This document shows, piece by piece, positions 1 to 7,172 of a DNA stretch of 19,499 nt. Both the position numbers and the translations under genes were made by a program. The DNA comes from Clostridia bacterium. Lineage in GTDB: Bacteria > Bacillota > Clostridia > Oscillospirales > Ruminococcaceae. Numbering within the stretch: the first letter of the stretch is position 1; the number at the start of each line of letters is the position of its first letter. Under the pieces are notes generated by a model. The model saw nothing but the letters and a program-made list of their open reading frames with translations. It searched no databases and was not told the origin of the DNA. The DNA lies in contig BNZN01000014.1 in assembly GCA_026001145.1 (NCBI GenBank), positions 1 to 19,499 of the forward strand, in the 5' to 3' direction.

Positions 1-32
1 GCAACAAATTACGAAAGGAGGCAGGTTAAGGG

Positions 33-1277
33 ATGAGGATTAAACCCGGGCTTTCTCGAATCCGAAAGCTTTGTGCTGCACTCGGCAATCCGCAGGATAA
101 GCTTAGGTTTGTGCATGTTGCGGGGACAAATGGAAAAGGCAGCACAGTTACAATGGTTGCGAACGTGTTAAAACTTTCTGGTTATGTTGTTGGCAAGTTT
201 ACCTCCCCTTATCTTGTTGATTTTTGCGAAAAAATTACGGTAAATGGGGAACAAATTTCGCGTACTGGTGAGGCAAAAATTAGAGAAGAAGTTTTGAGGG
301 TAGCAAAAGATTTGGAAGATGATTTGCCCACAGAATTCGAAGTAGCAACAGCAATTGCTTTTTGTTATTTTGCAGAGCGTAAATGTGACGTTGCTGTTTT
401 GGAAGTTGGTCTTGGAGGGTCATTGGATTCCACAAATATCATAAAGACGCCAGATGTTTGTGTGATCAGTTCGATTTCGTTTGATCACGAAAACCTGCTG
501 GGGCACAGTTTAAGAAAAATTGCCTGCGAAAAAGCCGGAATTATCAAAGAAGGCGCGGATGTTGTTGTTAGCCCTTGGCAGCATCAAGAAGTGTTTGACG
601 AAATAGAGAGAGTTGCTGGGTGTTTCAAAGAAGTTAATTTGATTGTACCTAAAGTGTGCAAAGAAGAGCTGGCAATCAAAACCACTTTTGAATCCACTAG
701 CTTTGTTTATGACGAGGCCCAATATGATTTGGTTTTGCCGGGCGCACACCAGGTTCAGAATTGCATTACGGTCATAGAAATTTGCAAATGTCTTAAAAAA
801 AGAGGTTTTGACATAAACTTGAAAGTGTTGCCCAAATATCTTAGCGATGTCAGATTCGCGGGGCGGCTGGAAATTATAAGCAGAAACCCTTTAATAATCT
901 TAGATGGCACCCATAACGTTGGTGGTTTTGAAGCTTTGTGTGAATATATAGACACAAACTTGAGTGACAAAAAGATTATCGCACTTGTTAGCATGTTAAC
1001 CGACAAAGCATATCCAGACTGCATTAATATGCTGGCCAAAAGGGCAAGTAGTTTGATCTTCACAAAGTCAAAAAACGAAAGAGCAGCTCCTTCAAAAGAG
1101 CTTGCGAATGGAATTTTTGGGCTTGATGTTTATTTTGATGATGATTTGGATTTGGCAGTTGAAAAAGCAAAAGAGTGGCTACGATCTGCAAATGTGCTCA
1201 TCGTAACGGGGTCACTTTATCTACTTGGTGATGCAAAAAAATTAATGCTCCAGGGAAAGGAAGAAAAAATTTGTTAA
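33..1277 (+). CDS. folC: Folylpolyglutamate synthase / dihydrofolate synthase
   Basis: Bifunctional Mur-ligase-type enzyme that adds glutamate to dihydropteroate and/or tetrahydrofolate in the cytosol, using ATP. Visible motifs are the P-loop GTNGKGST at residues 31-38, the FTSPYL segment at about 56-61, EVGLGGSLDSTN in the central domain, the FDHENLLG stretch with the downstream EKAGIIKEG, and LDGTHNVGG at the start of the C-terminal domain. A strong Shine-Dalgarno (AAAGGAGG at 14-21) sits 11 nt before the ATG. The protein begins at the family's IKPGL segment and lacks the roughly 15-residue helix (ALEYIHS-type) that usually precedes it; an in-frame stop at 27-29 closes the frame upstream. 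The start is therefore real as read, but the N-terminus is short for the family. The 3' end overlaps thyX by 7 nt, so the two are probably cotranscribed and serve folate-dependent dTMP synthesis. Confidence 0.95.
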   Translation: MRIKPGLSRIRKLCAALGNPQDKLRFVHVAGTNGKGSTVTMVANVLKLSGYVVGKFTSPYLVDFCEKITVNGEQISRTGEAKIREEVLRVAKDLEDDLPTEFEVATAIAFCYFAERKCDVAVLEVGLGGSLDSTNIIKTPDVCVISSISFDHENLLGHSLRKIACEKAGIIKEGADVVVSPWQHQEVFDEIERVAGCFKEVNLIVPKVCKEELAIKTTFESTSFVYDEAQYDLVLPGAHQVQNCITVIEICKCLKKRGFDINLKVLPKYLSDVRFAGRLEIISRNPLIILDGTHNVGGFEALCEYIDTNLSDKKIIALVSMLTDKAYPDCINMLAKRASSLIFTKSKNERAAPSKELANGIFGLDVYFDDDLDLAVEKAKEWLRSANVLIVTGSLYLLGDAKKLMLQGKEEKIC

Positions 1278-2044
1278 GCGTTGTATTACTGGAATATACA
1301 AGAGACCCACAAAAATTGGTGGCTTCTGCTGCGAAACTATGCTATAGTGACAAGAAAGTTGCGGATTTGAACGCTGGCATTTCTGCAGAATCTGCCAGCA
1401 AGTTTGTTGATATGCTGAGTGAGATGGGGCATGAAAGCCCGATGGAACATGTGAGTTTCACTTTTGGCATTGATGGAATTTCGCGGGCCTGCATGGCGCA
1501 GATTACAAGGCATCGCATTGCTTCGTTCAGCGTGCAGAGCCAGCGCTATGTTAAAGCTTCAGAGTTTGAGTTTGTTATGCCACCTGCAATCGAAATGAAT
1601 GAAGAAGCTAAAGCTGAATTTTGTGAGGCAATTGAAAACGCAAGGAAGAGTTATGAAAAGCTTTTTGACATCTTGGAAAAAGCACAAAAAGAGAAGCTGC
1701 TCACAGATGGCGTTAGTGAAGAAAAAGCCGGTCCAATGGCGCAAAAGCTTGCAATTGAAGATGCACGTTATGTTCTTCCGAATGCGTGTGAGACGAAACT
1801 GATTGTGACGATGAATGCAAGGGAGCTCAAACACTTTTTTTTGCTGCGGTGTTGCAACCGTGCGCAATGGGAGATTCGGGGAGTTGCTTTTCGAATGTTG
1901 AAACTTGCAAAGCAAGCAGCTCCAGAACTATTTAAAAACGCAGGCCCAGGGTGTGTTAGTGGCGTCTGCAAAGAGGGGAGGATGAGTTGTGGAAAAGCGG
2001 AACAAATGCGAAAAATCTATCTACATGATCTTGATAATACTTGA
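1271..2044 (+). CDS. thyX: Flavin-dependent thymidylate synthase
   Basis: Makes dTMP from dUMP using methylene-tetrahydrofolate and FAD/NADPH, the alternative to ThyA. The ThyX signature is present: RHR at residues 80-82, seven residues, then SQR at 90-92. At 257 aa it is slightly long for the family (about 220-250). The start is TTG, chosen because it is the first possible codon, is preceded by GGAAAGGAAG at about 1254-1263, and gives the usual hydrophobic beta-strand N-terminus. The first 7 nt overlap folC, which suggests translational coupling. Together with folC here and tmk and the cyclo-ligase further on, this window holds much of the cell's thymidylate and folate salvage. No thyA is seen nearby. 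Confidence 0.95.
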   Translation: MLSVVLLEYTRDPQKLVASAAKLCYSDKKVADLNAGISAESASKFVDMLSEMGHESPMEHVSFTFGIDGISRACMAQITRHRIASFSVQSQRYVKASEFEFVMPPAIEMNEEAKAEFCEAIENARKSYEKLFDILEKAQKEKLLTDGVSEEKAGPMAQKLAIEDARYVLPNACETKLIVTMNARELKHFFLLRCCNRAQWEIRGVAFRMLKLAKQAAPELFKNAGPGCVSGVCKEGRMSCGKAEQMRKIYLHDLDNT

Positions 2045-2125
2045 AGTGTGTTTACTAGTCGCGGAGTTTTTGGTTTATCAGAAGGATGCAAGTTCGCGTA
2101 ACGAACGCAACGATAAATAATATGC

Positions 2126-2269
2126 TGTAGATTTGTCAATTATGTGAGACCAGCAATTTCCCATATTCTAATTATCTTTGTTGCTTTGTCATAAGCGAAC
2201 AAAAACGGCAAATAAACGCTTTTTTCCAGGGTCAAAGGTTGTTTGCTTCGAGATTTTGAAATTGTTTGC
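2126..2269 (+). repeat. Dispersed intergenic repeat, copy 1 (shortened)
   Basis: This is a member of a repeat family also found at 7173-7475 and 11976-12191. The left end starts TGTAGATTTGTCAA and stays close to identical to copy 3 for about 90 bases (shared ATGTGAGACCAGCAATTT, ATATTCTAATTATCTTTG and AACAAAAACG). At AAATAAACG it jumps directly to the right-hand module (CTTTTTTCCAGGGTCAAAGGTTGTTT, then GATTTTGAAATTGTTTG), so the hairpin core seen in copy 2 is missing. The copy lies between thyX and the prfA-derived direct repeat. Most of the 2045-2336 gap is this repeat; I see no gene in it. Confidence 0.75.
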
Positions 2270-2294
2270 AAGAGCAACTAATTCGTTTGCCATG

Positions 2295-2319
2295 AAAGGC
2301 GGATGATATGTTTGAAAAG
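2295..2319 (+). repeat. Left direct repeat: ghost of the prfA 5' end
   Basis: These 25 bases are identical to 3624-3648, which hold the Shine-Dalgarno (AAAGGCGG) and first codons (ATG TTT GAA AAG) of prfA. Here the same start would read MFEK then RRW and a TGA stop, so it is a truncated remnant of prfA. The two copies are 1329 bp apart and bracket the toxin-antitoxin islet. The short reading frame runs into the Shine-Dalgarno of the antitoxin that follows. Confidence 0.85.
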
Positions 2320-2336
2320 CGAAGGTGGTGATTAAA

Positions 2337-2753
2337 ATGAAAACGGTTAACGCAAGTACGTTCAGGAATAATGTGTTTAAGTATCTAGGTTTGGTTGTTT
2401 CTGATAATGAAATTGTTAATGTTCCCATGGAGCATGGGGAAGTTGTGTTAATGAATAAGGACGAATACAAATCTTTGAAGGGAACGACAAATGTCAGTTC
2501 CGAATCAGAAGCAAAAAGTGGCATATATCCTGTTGATATAAAAGTGGACATGTTGGAATATTTGATTGCTCAGGGTTATGAGGGCAAGGAATTAGTCAAA
2601 CAATTTGCAGAACTATCTGAGCAAATGGAAATGGTCGATGCTAAAATAGATGATGAATTTAGCAAGTTAAGCAAACCTCTTAAGCATGGAGACAATAACG
2701 GTTGGTTCATGTGCGATAGAGCTGAGGATTTATGGGTGGATGAGGGAGATTGA
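2337..2753 (+). CDS. Phd/YefM-type antitoxin with extended C-terminus
   Basis: Antitoxin of a type II toxin-antitoxin pair; it should bind the adjacent toxin and repress its own promoter. Residues 1 to about 50 look like a Phd/YefM DNA-binding domain (NASTFRNNVFKYLGLV, then a beta strand ending VVLMNKDEYKSL). The C-terminal half is different and acidic. It contains IAQGYEGKELVKQFAE, nearly repeated in the second antitoxin of this islet, and a tail ending EDLWVDEGD. The ATG at 2337 is preferred over an in-frame GTG at 2325 because AAGGTGG at 2322-2328 is well spaced to it. It ends 4 nt before the toxin gene. The family assignment of the N-terminal domain is from pattern recognition only; the C-terminal domain is not a family I recognise. 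Confidence 0.75.
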   Translation: MKTVNASTFRNNVFKYLGLVVSDNEIVNVPMEHGEVVLMNKDEYKSLKGTTNVSSESEAKSGIYPVDIKVDMLEYLIAQGYEGKELVKQFAELSEQMEMVDAKIDDEFSKLSKPLKHGDNNGWFMCDRAEDLWVDEGD

Positions 2754-2757
2754 TTAA

Positions 2758-3039
2758 ATGAAGTTGCTTTATTCACCTCCTGCAAGTAAATACTTGAAGA
2801 AGATCAAAGACAAAAGACTAAGAAAGGAATTCTTTGAAACAATTGACAAAATTTTAGCCAACCCAACTATCGGGAAACCGAAAAAAGGGGATTTGAAGGG
2901 GCGTTTGTGCTATGGTTTCTATTACGACCGTACAGAATATAGAGTTTCCTACAGAGTTATCAATAATGAAACGCTTTTAATTGTCACGGTGGGCACACAT
3001 GAAAATTTCTACAGAGATTTGAAAAGATACCTTAAGTAA
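2758..3039 (+). CDS. RelE/ParE-family toxin
   Basis: Small basic protein (93 aa) of the RelE/ParE fold, most like the ribosome-dependent mRNA interferases. Features are an N-terminal strand and helix pair (LLYSPPASKYLKKIKDKRLRK), a central basic stretch (KPKKGDLKGRLCYGFYYDR), the YRVSYRV strand, and a C-terminal VGTHENFYRDLKRYLK that resembles the HENFY-type end of this group. It follows its antitoxin at 4 nt, with GAGGGAG upstream as ribosome binding site. It looks complete: no stop, frameshift or lost segment. Whether it cleaves mRNA in the ribosomal A site (RelE-like) or poisons gyrase (ParE-like) cannot be told from the sequence; the basic C-terminus favours the RNase type. Confidence 0.82.
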   Translation: MKLLYSPPASKYLKKIKDKRLRKEFFETIDKILANPTIGKPKKGDLKGRLCYGFYYDRTEYRVSYRVINNETLLIVTVGTHENFYRDLKRYLK

Positions 3040-3078
3040 AATAAGTAAAAAATTAGAAGGGATAGCGAGGTGATTTAA

Positions 3079-3399
3079 ATGAAAAAAGCAGAAACTAGTG
3101 TAGAAGTTGCTCACGTTAATATATGTGTGGAACTTTTAGAAGAGTTAATCTTGCAAGGTTATGAGGGCAAGGAATTGGTTCGACAATTTGCTGAGAAATA
3201 CGGACAAATCAGCCAACTGGAAAATAAAATAACCTGTCCACTATGCAAAAAAGCGGATCAGCGTGGATACCGAGCAGACTTGTTGCCTCCTGAAACACTT
3301 GAGGCAATTGCAGAATCTGACGCTATATTTAGCGGGAAATTGCCTTGGCGCAAATTTGAAAGTCTTAAGGAAATGTATAGATGGATAGAGGAACATTAA
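3079..3399 (+). CDS. RelB/DinJ-like antitoxin, partner of a broken toxin
   Basis: A 106-residue protein preceded by GCGAGGTG (about 8 nt spacing). Residues 14-36 contain LILQGYEGKELVRQFAE, matching the first antitoxin's IAQGYEGKELVKQFAE almost residue for residue and sharing most of the DNA sequence, but here it is near the N-terminus and there is no Phd domain. The C-terminal half (PPETLEAIAESDAIFSGK, then KFESLKEMYRWIEEH) resembles the toxin-wrapping tail of RelB/DinJ antitoxins. A CxxC pair (CPLC) lies in the middle; whether it binds metal is unknown. The gene is immediately followed by a YafQ-like toxin remnant, so it is probably an orphan antitoxin now. It could still neutralise or regulate the intact pair just upstream. 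Confidence 0.6.
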   Translation: MKKAETSVEVAHVNICVELLEELILQGYEGKELVRQFAEKYGQISQLENKITCPLCKKADQRGYRADLLPPETLEAIAESDAIFSGKLPWRKFESLKEMYRWIEEH

Positions 3400-3593
3400 A
3401 TGCTTGAATTTCGAGTTGCTTCTCATTATGAGAAAGATATAACGATCACAAATTAATTGGTGATTTTAAAGGGCACAGACTTATCCATATAGGCGGCCAC
3501 AAATCTAGTTGGGTGTTGATGTATAAAGTTGAAAATGGTCTTTTGCTGTTTGAACGTACAGGAACACACAGGGATGTTTTAAATGTTGAGTAA
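3400..3593 (+). pseudogene. YafQ-like toxin remnant (internal deletion and frameshift)
   Basis: The ATG directly follows the antitoxin stop. The first frame gives MLEFRVASHYEKDI, a normal RelE/YafQ start, but stops at 3454-3456. A second frame beginning at about 3441 gives NDHKLIGDFKGHRLIHIGG, then WVLMYKVENGLLLFERTGTH and RDVLNVE before a TAA at 3591. That is the recognisable second half of YafQ-family mRNA interferases (LKGxxxGxRxCHI, WLLIYK, LxRTGTHSDL). Compared with the family's roughly 90 residues, about 40 residues between the two parts are missing and the frame is shifted, so the toxin should be inactive. Confidence 0.72.
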
Positions 3594-3595
3594 TT

Positions 3596-3619
3596 GATGA
3601 GTAGATGAGTAGAGGAGTA
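3596..3619 (+). repeat. Three tandem 8-bp units at the islet's right edge
   Basis: GATGAGTA occurs twice in a row and is followed by GAGGAGTA. The array lies between the toxin pseudogene and the right copy of the prfA direct repeat. It creates a purine-rich GAGGAG one base from an ATG at 3619, but that is too close to act as a normal ribosome binding site. Confidence 0.8.
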
Positions 3620-3623
3620 TGAC

Positions 3624-3648
3624 AAAGGCGGATGATATGTTTGAAAAG
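3624..3648 (+). repeat. Right direct repeat, containing the functional prfA start
   Basis: This is the second copy of the exact 25-bp repeat at 2295-2319. It carries AAAGGCGG (ribosome binding site), the ATG at 3637 and codons 2-4 of prfA. The reading frame continues into full-length prfA, so this copy is the working one. Confidence 0.85.
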
Positions 3649-4713
3649 TTAAAAGCTGTCAAAGAAAGATATATCGAAATTATGAATGAATTGCAAAACC
3701 CAGATATTTTGAGCAATCCGGCTGCCTACAAAAAATTTGGAAAAGAGCACAAAAACCTCGTCCCAGTGATTGAAAAGTTTAACGCATATAATGCAGCAAA
3801 AGAATTAATGCAAGAGGCGCGAAACATCCTTTTGGAGCCGGGCAGCGACAAAGACCTTAAAGAAATGGCGCAGCTGCAATTGGATGAGGCCAAAAACGAT
3901 CTTGAAAGATTCGGTGAGGAACTTAAGATTCTTCTTTTGCCAAGGGATCCAAACGATGAAAAGAATGTTATCATTGAGATCAGAGGCGGTGCAGGTGGCG
4001 AAGAAGCGACTCTTTTTGCGGTAAGCTTGTTTCGTATGTACTCTATGTACGCCGAGAGAAAACGCTGGAAACTAGAGACTTTGGATGCCAATATTCGGGA
4101 ACTAGGTGGCTTGAAAGAAATTAGTTTTTTGATAACTGGTGATGGTGCCTATTCGCGACTTAAATTTGAAAGTGGTGTTCACAGAGTTCAAAGAGTGCCC
4201 GAAACTGAGGCTTCTGGGCGGATTCACACATCCACTGTTACTGTTGCGGTTCTGCCAGAGGCAGAAGAAGTTGATGTTGAAATTAATCCAGCGGATTTGC
4301 AGATTGACACGTTCAGGGCAAGTGGTGCGGGAGGCCAACACATAAACAAAACTGAATCTGCAATCAGGATCACGCACACACCAACCGGTCTTGCTGTCGA
4401 ATGTCAGGATGAACGCAGCCAACACAAAAATAAAGACAAAGCGATGAAGATCTTGAGGGCAAAACTTTATGAAAAAAAATGTGAAGAACAAAACGAAGAA
4501 ATTGCAAGCAAAAGGAAGGCACAGGTTGGCACTGGAGATCGCTCAGAAAGAATAAGAACCTATAATTTCCCACAAAGCAGGGTGACAGACCACAGAATAG
4601 GGCTGACGCTTTATAAATTAGACGCTATATTAAACGGCGATATCGACGAGATTATTGATCAGCTCACGGCATTTGACCAGGCGGAGAAGCTGAAGCAAGG
4701 AGTTGGTGATTAA
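3637..4713 (+). CDS. prfA: Peptide chain release factor 1
   Basis: Reads UAA and UAG stop codons and triggers peptide release on the ribosome. The GGQ catalytic motif is at residues 232-234 within [14 protein letters not shown], and the RF1-type tripeptide PET (PxT; RF2 would have SPF) is at 188-190. With the ATG at 3637 the protein is 358 aa and begins [12 protein letters not shown], which matches the usual RF1 start, and AAAGGCGG is correctly spaced. An ATG at 3619 would add six residues, but its ribosome binding site is too close. The 5' end lies in a 25-bp direct repeat shared with 2295-2319, so the gene has been separated from its original upstream region by the TA islet and may now depend on read-through from it. 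prmC, which modifies RF1 and often sits next to prfA, is not here; tsaC follows directly. Confidence 0.96.
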   Translation: MFEKLKAVKERYIEIMNELQNPDILSNPAAYKKFGKEHKNLVPVIEKFNAYNAAKELMQEARNILLEPGSDKDLKEMAQLQLDEAKNDLERFGEELKILLLPRDPNDEKNVIIEIRGGAGGEEATLFAVSLFRMYSMYAERKRWKLETLDANIRELGGLKEISFLITGDGAYSRLKFESGVHRVQRVPETEASGRIHTSTVTVAVLPEAEEVDVEINPADLQIDTFRASGAGGQHINKTESAIRITHTPTGLAVECQDERSQHKNKDKAMKILRAKLYEKKCEEQNEEIASKRKAQVGTGDRSERIRTYNFPQSRVTDHRIGLTLYKLDAILNGDIDEIIDQLTAFDQAEKLKQGVGD

Positions 4714-5715
4714 TTGGAGCTTATAAAAGCTGGCGAAAATGGTTTGAGCAATGAAGAGCTGGAAAAAATTTCGGAGCGCTTACACGGTGGTGCAGTTGTT
4801 GCCATCCCAACCGAAACGGTTTATGGCTTGGCTGCGGATGCAATGAATCAAGAGGCCGTTAAAAAGATTTTTGAAATCAAAGGACGCCCGTGCGATAATC
4901 CGCTTATTGTGCATATCAGTAATATAAAAATGTTAAACAATTTAATTTTAGATTTCCCGAATGCTGCGAAAAAATTAATAAATGCGTTTTGGCCGGGGCC
5001 GCTTACTTTAGTGCTCAAGAAAAACAAGAAAGTCCCTGATGTTGTGACTGCTGGCCTTGATTCGGTTGCAGTCAGGATGCCAGAACACAAAGTGGCGCTT
5101 TCTATAATTGAACACGCTAATTTGCCTCTTGCGGCCCCATCTGCGAATCTTTCCGGGTTCCCGAGCCCAACAACGGCTAGACACTGTGTGGATGACTTAG
5201 GCAGCAAAGTTGATCTTATTATAGACGGCGGCAGTTGCAAAGTAGGAGTAGAATCAACGATTGTACTTATGACAGAAAGGCCATATAAGATTTTGAGGCC
5301 GGGGGTTATAACAAGACACCAGATTGAAGAAGTGATAGGTAGAGTTGAAACTTTGCAAAAGTACGAAGGGAGAATTGGGGATGTTTGTGCGCCGGGAATA
5401 AAATATAAGCACTATTCGCCAAATGCAGAAGTTGTGTTGATAGGCGGTAAGCTTTCTGAGTTTGTAACTCAGGTAAGTGCTGTTTTGGATGAGCATTCTT
5501 GCGCTATGGTGTTTACAGGAGAAAAGCCAAATTTGAACTGCATGTGTTTTGAATATGGTAAGCGATTTGATTCTGCAGAGCTTGCACGCAATTTGTTTGC
5601 AGTGCTGCGAAAAGTTGATGAGTTGGGATTTAAGCGAGTGTTCGTGAGAGCGCCATCGCCAGATTATGCCGTTTATGACAGATTAATGAGAGCTACAGGG
5701 AGGGAAATTTTTTGA
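4714..5715 (+). CDS. tsaC: L-threonylcarbamoyladenylate synthase, Sua5 type
   Basis: Makes threonylcarbamoyl-AMP from threonine, bicarbonate and ATP for the t6A37 modification of ANN-decoding tRNAs. The YrdC domain shows KGRPCDNPLIVHI from residue 56 and SANLSG from 143, then GVESTIV and LRPGVI. After a linker, a C-terminal Sua5 domain begins around CAPGIKYKHYSP. At 333 aa it is the long Sua5 form rather than the short TsaC form; the symbol tsaC is used in the broad sense (B. subtilis ywlC). The start is TTG, immediately after the prfA stop, with AAGGAG at about 4697-4702. It overlaps the next gene by 4 nt. The prfA-tsaC order is common in Bacillota, though usually with prmC between them. Confidence 0.95.
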   Translation: MELIKAGENGLSNEELEKISERLHGGAVVAIPTETVYGLAADAMNQEAVKKIFEIKGRPCDNPLIVHISNIKMLNNLILDFPNAAKKLINAFWPGPLTLVLKKNKKVPDVVTAGLDSVAVRMPEHKVALSIIEHANLPLAAPSANLSGFPSPTTARHCVDDLGSKVDLIIDGGSCKVGVESTIVLMTERPYKILRPGVITRHQIEEVIGRVETLQKYEGRIGDVCAPGIKYKHYSPNAEVVLIGGKLSEFVTQVSAVLDEHSCAMVFTGEKPNLNCMCFEYGKRFDSAELARNLFAVLRKVDELGFKRVFVRAPSPDYAVYDRLMRATGREIF

Positions 5716-7142
5716 GTGAAATAAAAGAGTTGAACAAAACAAAAGAATTAAAAGAACAACTGTTTTTCAAGCCAGATCATATTCAAAAGTTCATTGGAGC
5801 GGAAAAACAAGGGGAAGCCAACCATTTTTCTGAAGGGTACAAAACCTTTCTTTCAAGCTGCAAAACCGAGCGTGAATGTGTGGATTATATAAAATCGGAG
5901 GCACAAAAAAACGGGTTTCGTGAGTTTGATCGTGATGGGAAATATAAGCCTGGTGATAAATTTTATTACGCAAATCGCAACAAGGCAATAGTTATCGGTA
6001 CTATTGGTCAAAAAAACCCGGAAGAAGGACTAAGCATTCTGGCTTCACACATAGATTCGCCTCGAATCGACCTCAAACCACGGCCGATTTATGAAAAAAG
6101 CGAGCTGTGTTATTTTAAAACGCATTATTATGGTGGTATCAAGAAATATCAGTGGACAGCTCTCCCGCTTGCAATTCACGGCAAGGTTGTCAAAAAAAAT
6201 GGCGAAGAGCTGACACTGAAAATAGGGGAACTTGAAGATGAGCCACTTTTTTGTATCACAGATCTGCTTCCGCATCTTGCAGATGACCAGATGAAAAGGC
6301 CGTTTTCTAAGGGAATCATGGGTGAAGAGTTGAATCTCTTGGTCGGAAGTTTGCCTTACCTAACAGATTCCGGCGAAACTAGTGACAGTGCTGACCTCGT
6401 GAAATTAAATATTCTTAAAATTCTGAATGATAAATATGGGCTGGTCGAACAAGATATGGTTACTGCGGAAATAAGCCTTGTGCCGATTTTTAAGGCAAGA
6501 GATGTTGGGTTTGACAGAAGCTTAATTGGTGCTTATGGGCAGGATGACAGGGTTTGCGCATATGCTTCGTTGATGTCGCACCTTAAGCTCGACATTCCAA
6601 CTTACACTGCACTAACAGTGTTTGCGGATAAAGAAGAAACCGGCAGCGAAGGTAACACGGGTCTTGAATCTTTTTTCTTTGAGTTCTTTGTGGAAGATTT
6701 GGCTTCAAAAATGGGCGCGAATTTCAGAAAAGTGCTGGCGAACAGTTGTTGCCTTTCGGCTGATGTTAATGCAGCGTTTGATCCGTCTTGGCCGGATGCG
6801 TTTGAAAAGAGCAACACAGCAATGCTCAACCACGGAGCAGTTGTTACGAAATATACCGGTTCGCGTGGAAAATCTGACACTTCTGATGCAACGGCCGAGT
6901 TTGTGTACAAGATAACGACAATTCTTGACGAAAACAAAGTGGCTTGGCAACCGGGGATGTTCGGTAAAGTTGACACCGGCGGTGGCGGGACAGTTGCGAA
7001 ATATATAGCGAGGCTGAATGTTGATGTGATTGATGTTGGTGTGCCGGTGCTTTCAATGCATGCTCCCTATGAAATCACATCAAAACTAGACATTTACATG
7101 TTAAATCAGGCGTTTGAGGCGTTTTTAAGGCGTGGCAAGTGA
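5712..7142 (+). CDS. M18-family zinc aminopeptidase
   Basis: Cytosolic dinuclear-zinc exopeptidase that removes N-terminal residues from peptides. All expected metal and catalytic positions are visible: His113 in ASHIDSPR (with Asp115), Asp278/279 in QDDRVCAY, the Glu pair 308/309 in KEETGSEGN, Asp351 in SADVNAAFDP and His450 in SMHAPYE. At 476 aa it has the normal M18 length and looks complete. The start is TTG in a 4-nt overlap with the tsaC stop; GGGAGGG at about 5698-5704 serves as ribosome binding site. It is the last gene of the prfA-tsaC run and is followed by a repeat copy. The exact substrate preference cannot be read from the sequence. Confidence 0.94.
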   Translation: MSEIKELNKTKELKEQLFFKPDHIQKFIGAEKQGEANHFSEGYKTFLSSCKTERECVDYIKSEAQKNGFREFDRDGKYKPGDKFYYANRNKAIVIGTIGQKNPEEGLSILASHIDSPRIDLKPRPIYEKSELCYFKTHYYGGIKKYQWTALPLAIHGKVVKKNGEELTLKIGELEDEPLFCITDLLPHLADDQMKRPFSKGIMGEELNLLVGSLPYLTDSGETSDSADLVKLNILKILNDKYGLVEQDMVTAEISLVPIFKARDVGFDRSLIGAYGQDDRVCAYASLMSHLKLDIPTYTALTVFADKEETGSEGNTGLESFFFEFFVEDLASKMGANFRKVLANSCCLSADVNAAFDPSWPDAFEKSNTAMLNHGAVVTKYTGSRGKSDTSDATAEFVYKITTILDENKVAWQPGMFGKVDTGGGGTVAKYIARLNVDVIDVGVPVLSMHAPYEITSKLDIYMLNQAFEAFLRRGK

Positions 7143-7172
7143 CGAGAGTATGAACGGTTTATTAAAAGCGAG

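Noticed and set aside
1..43. End of an upstream gene (frame 1 stopping at 34-36, or frame 2 stopping at 41-43)
   Set aside because: Only about 11-13 codons are visible and I cannot recognise either C-terminus, so no feature is listed.
2091..2105. GTTCG-CGTAA-CGAAC hairpin after thyX as a terminator
   Set aside because: The stem is only 5 bp and no T-run follows.
3619..3636. prfA start at 3619
   Set aside because: GAGGAG is only one base from that ATG, while the ATG at 3637 has a well-placed AAAGGCGG and gives the usual RF1 N-terminus.
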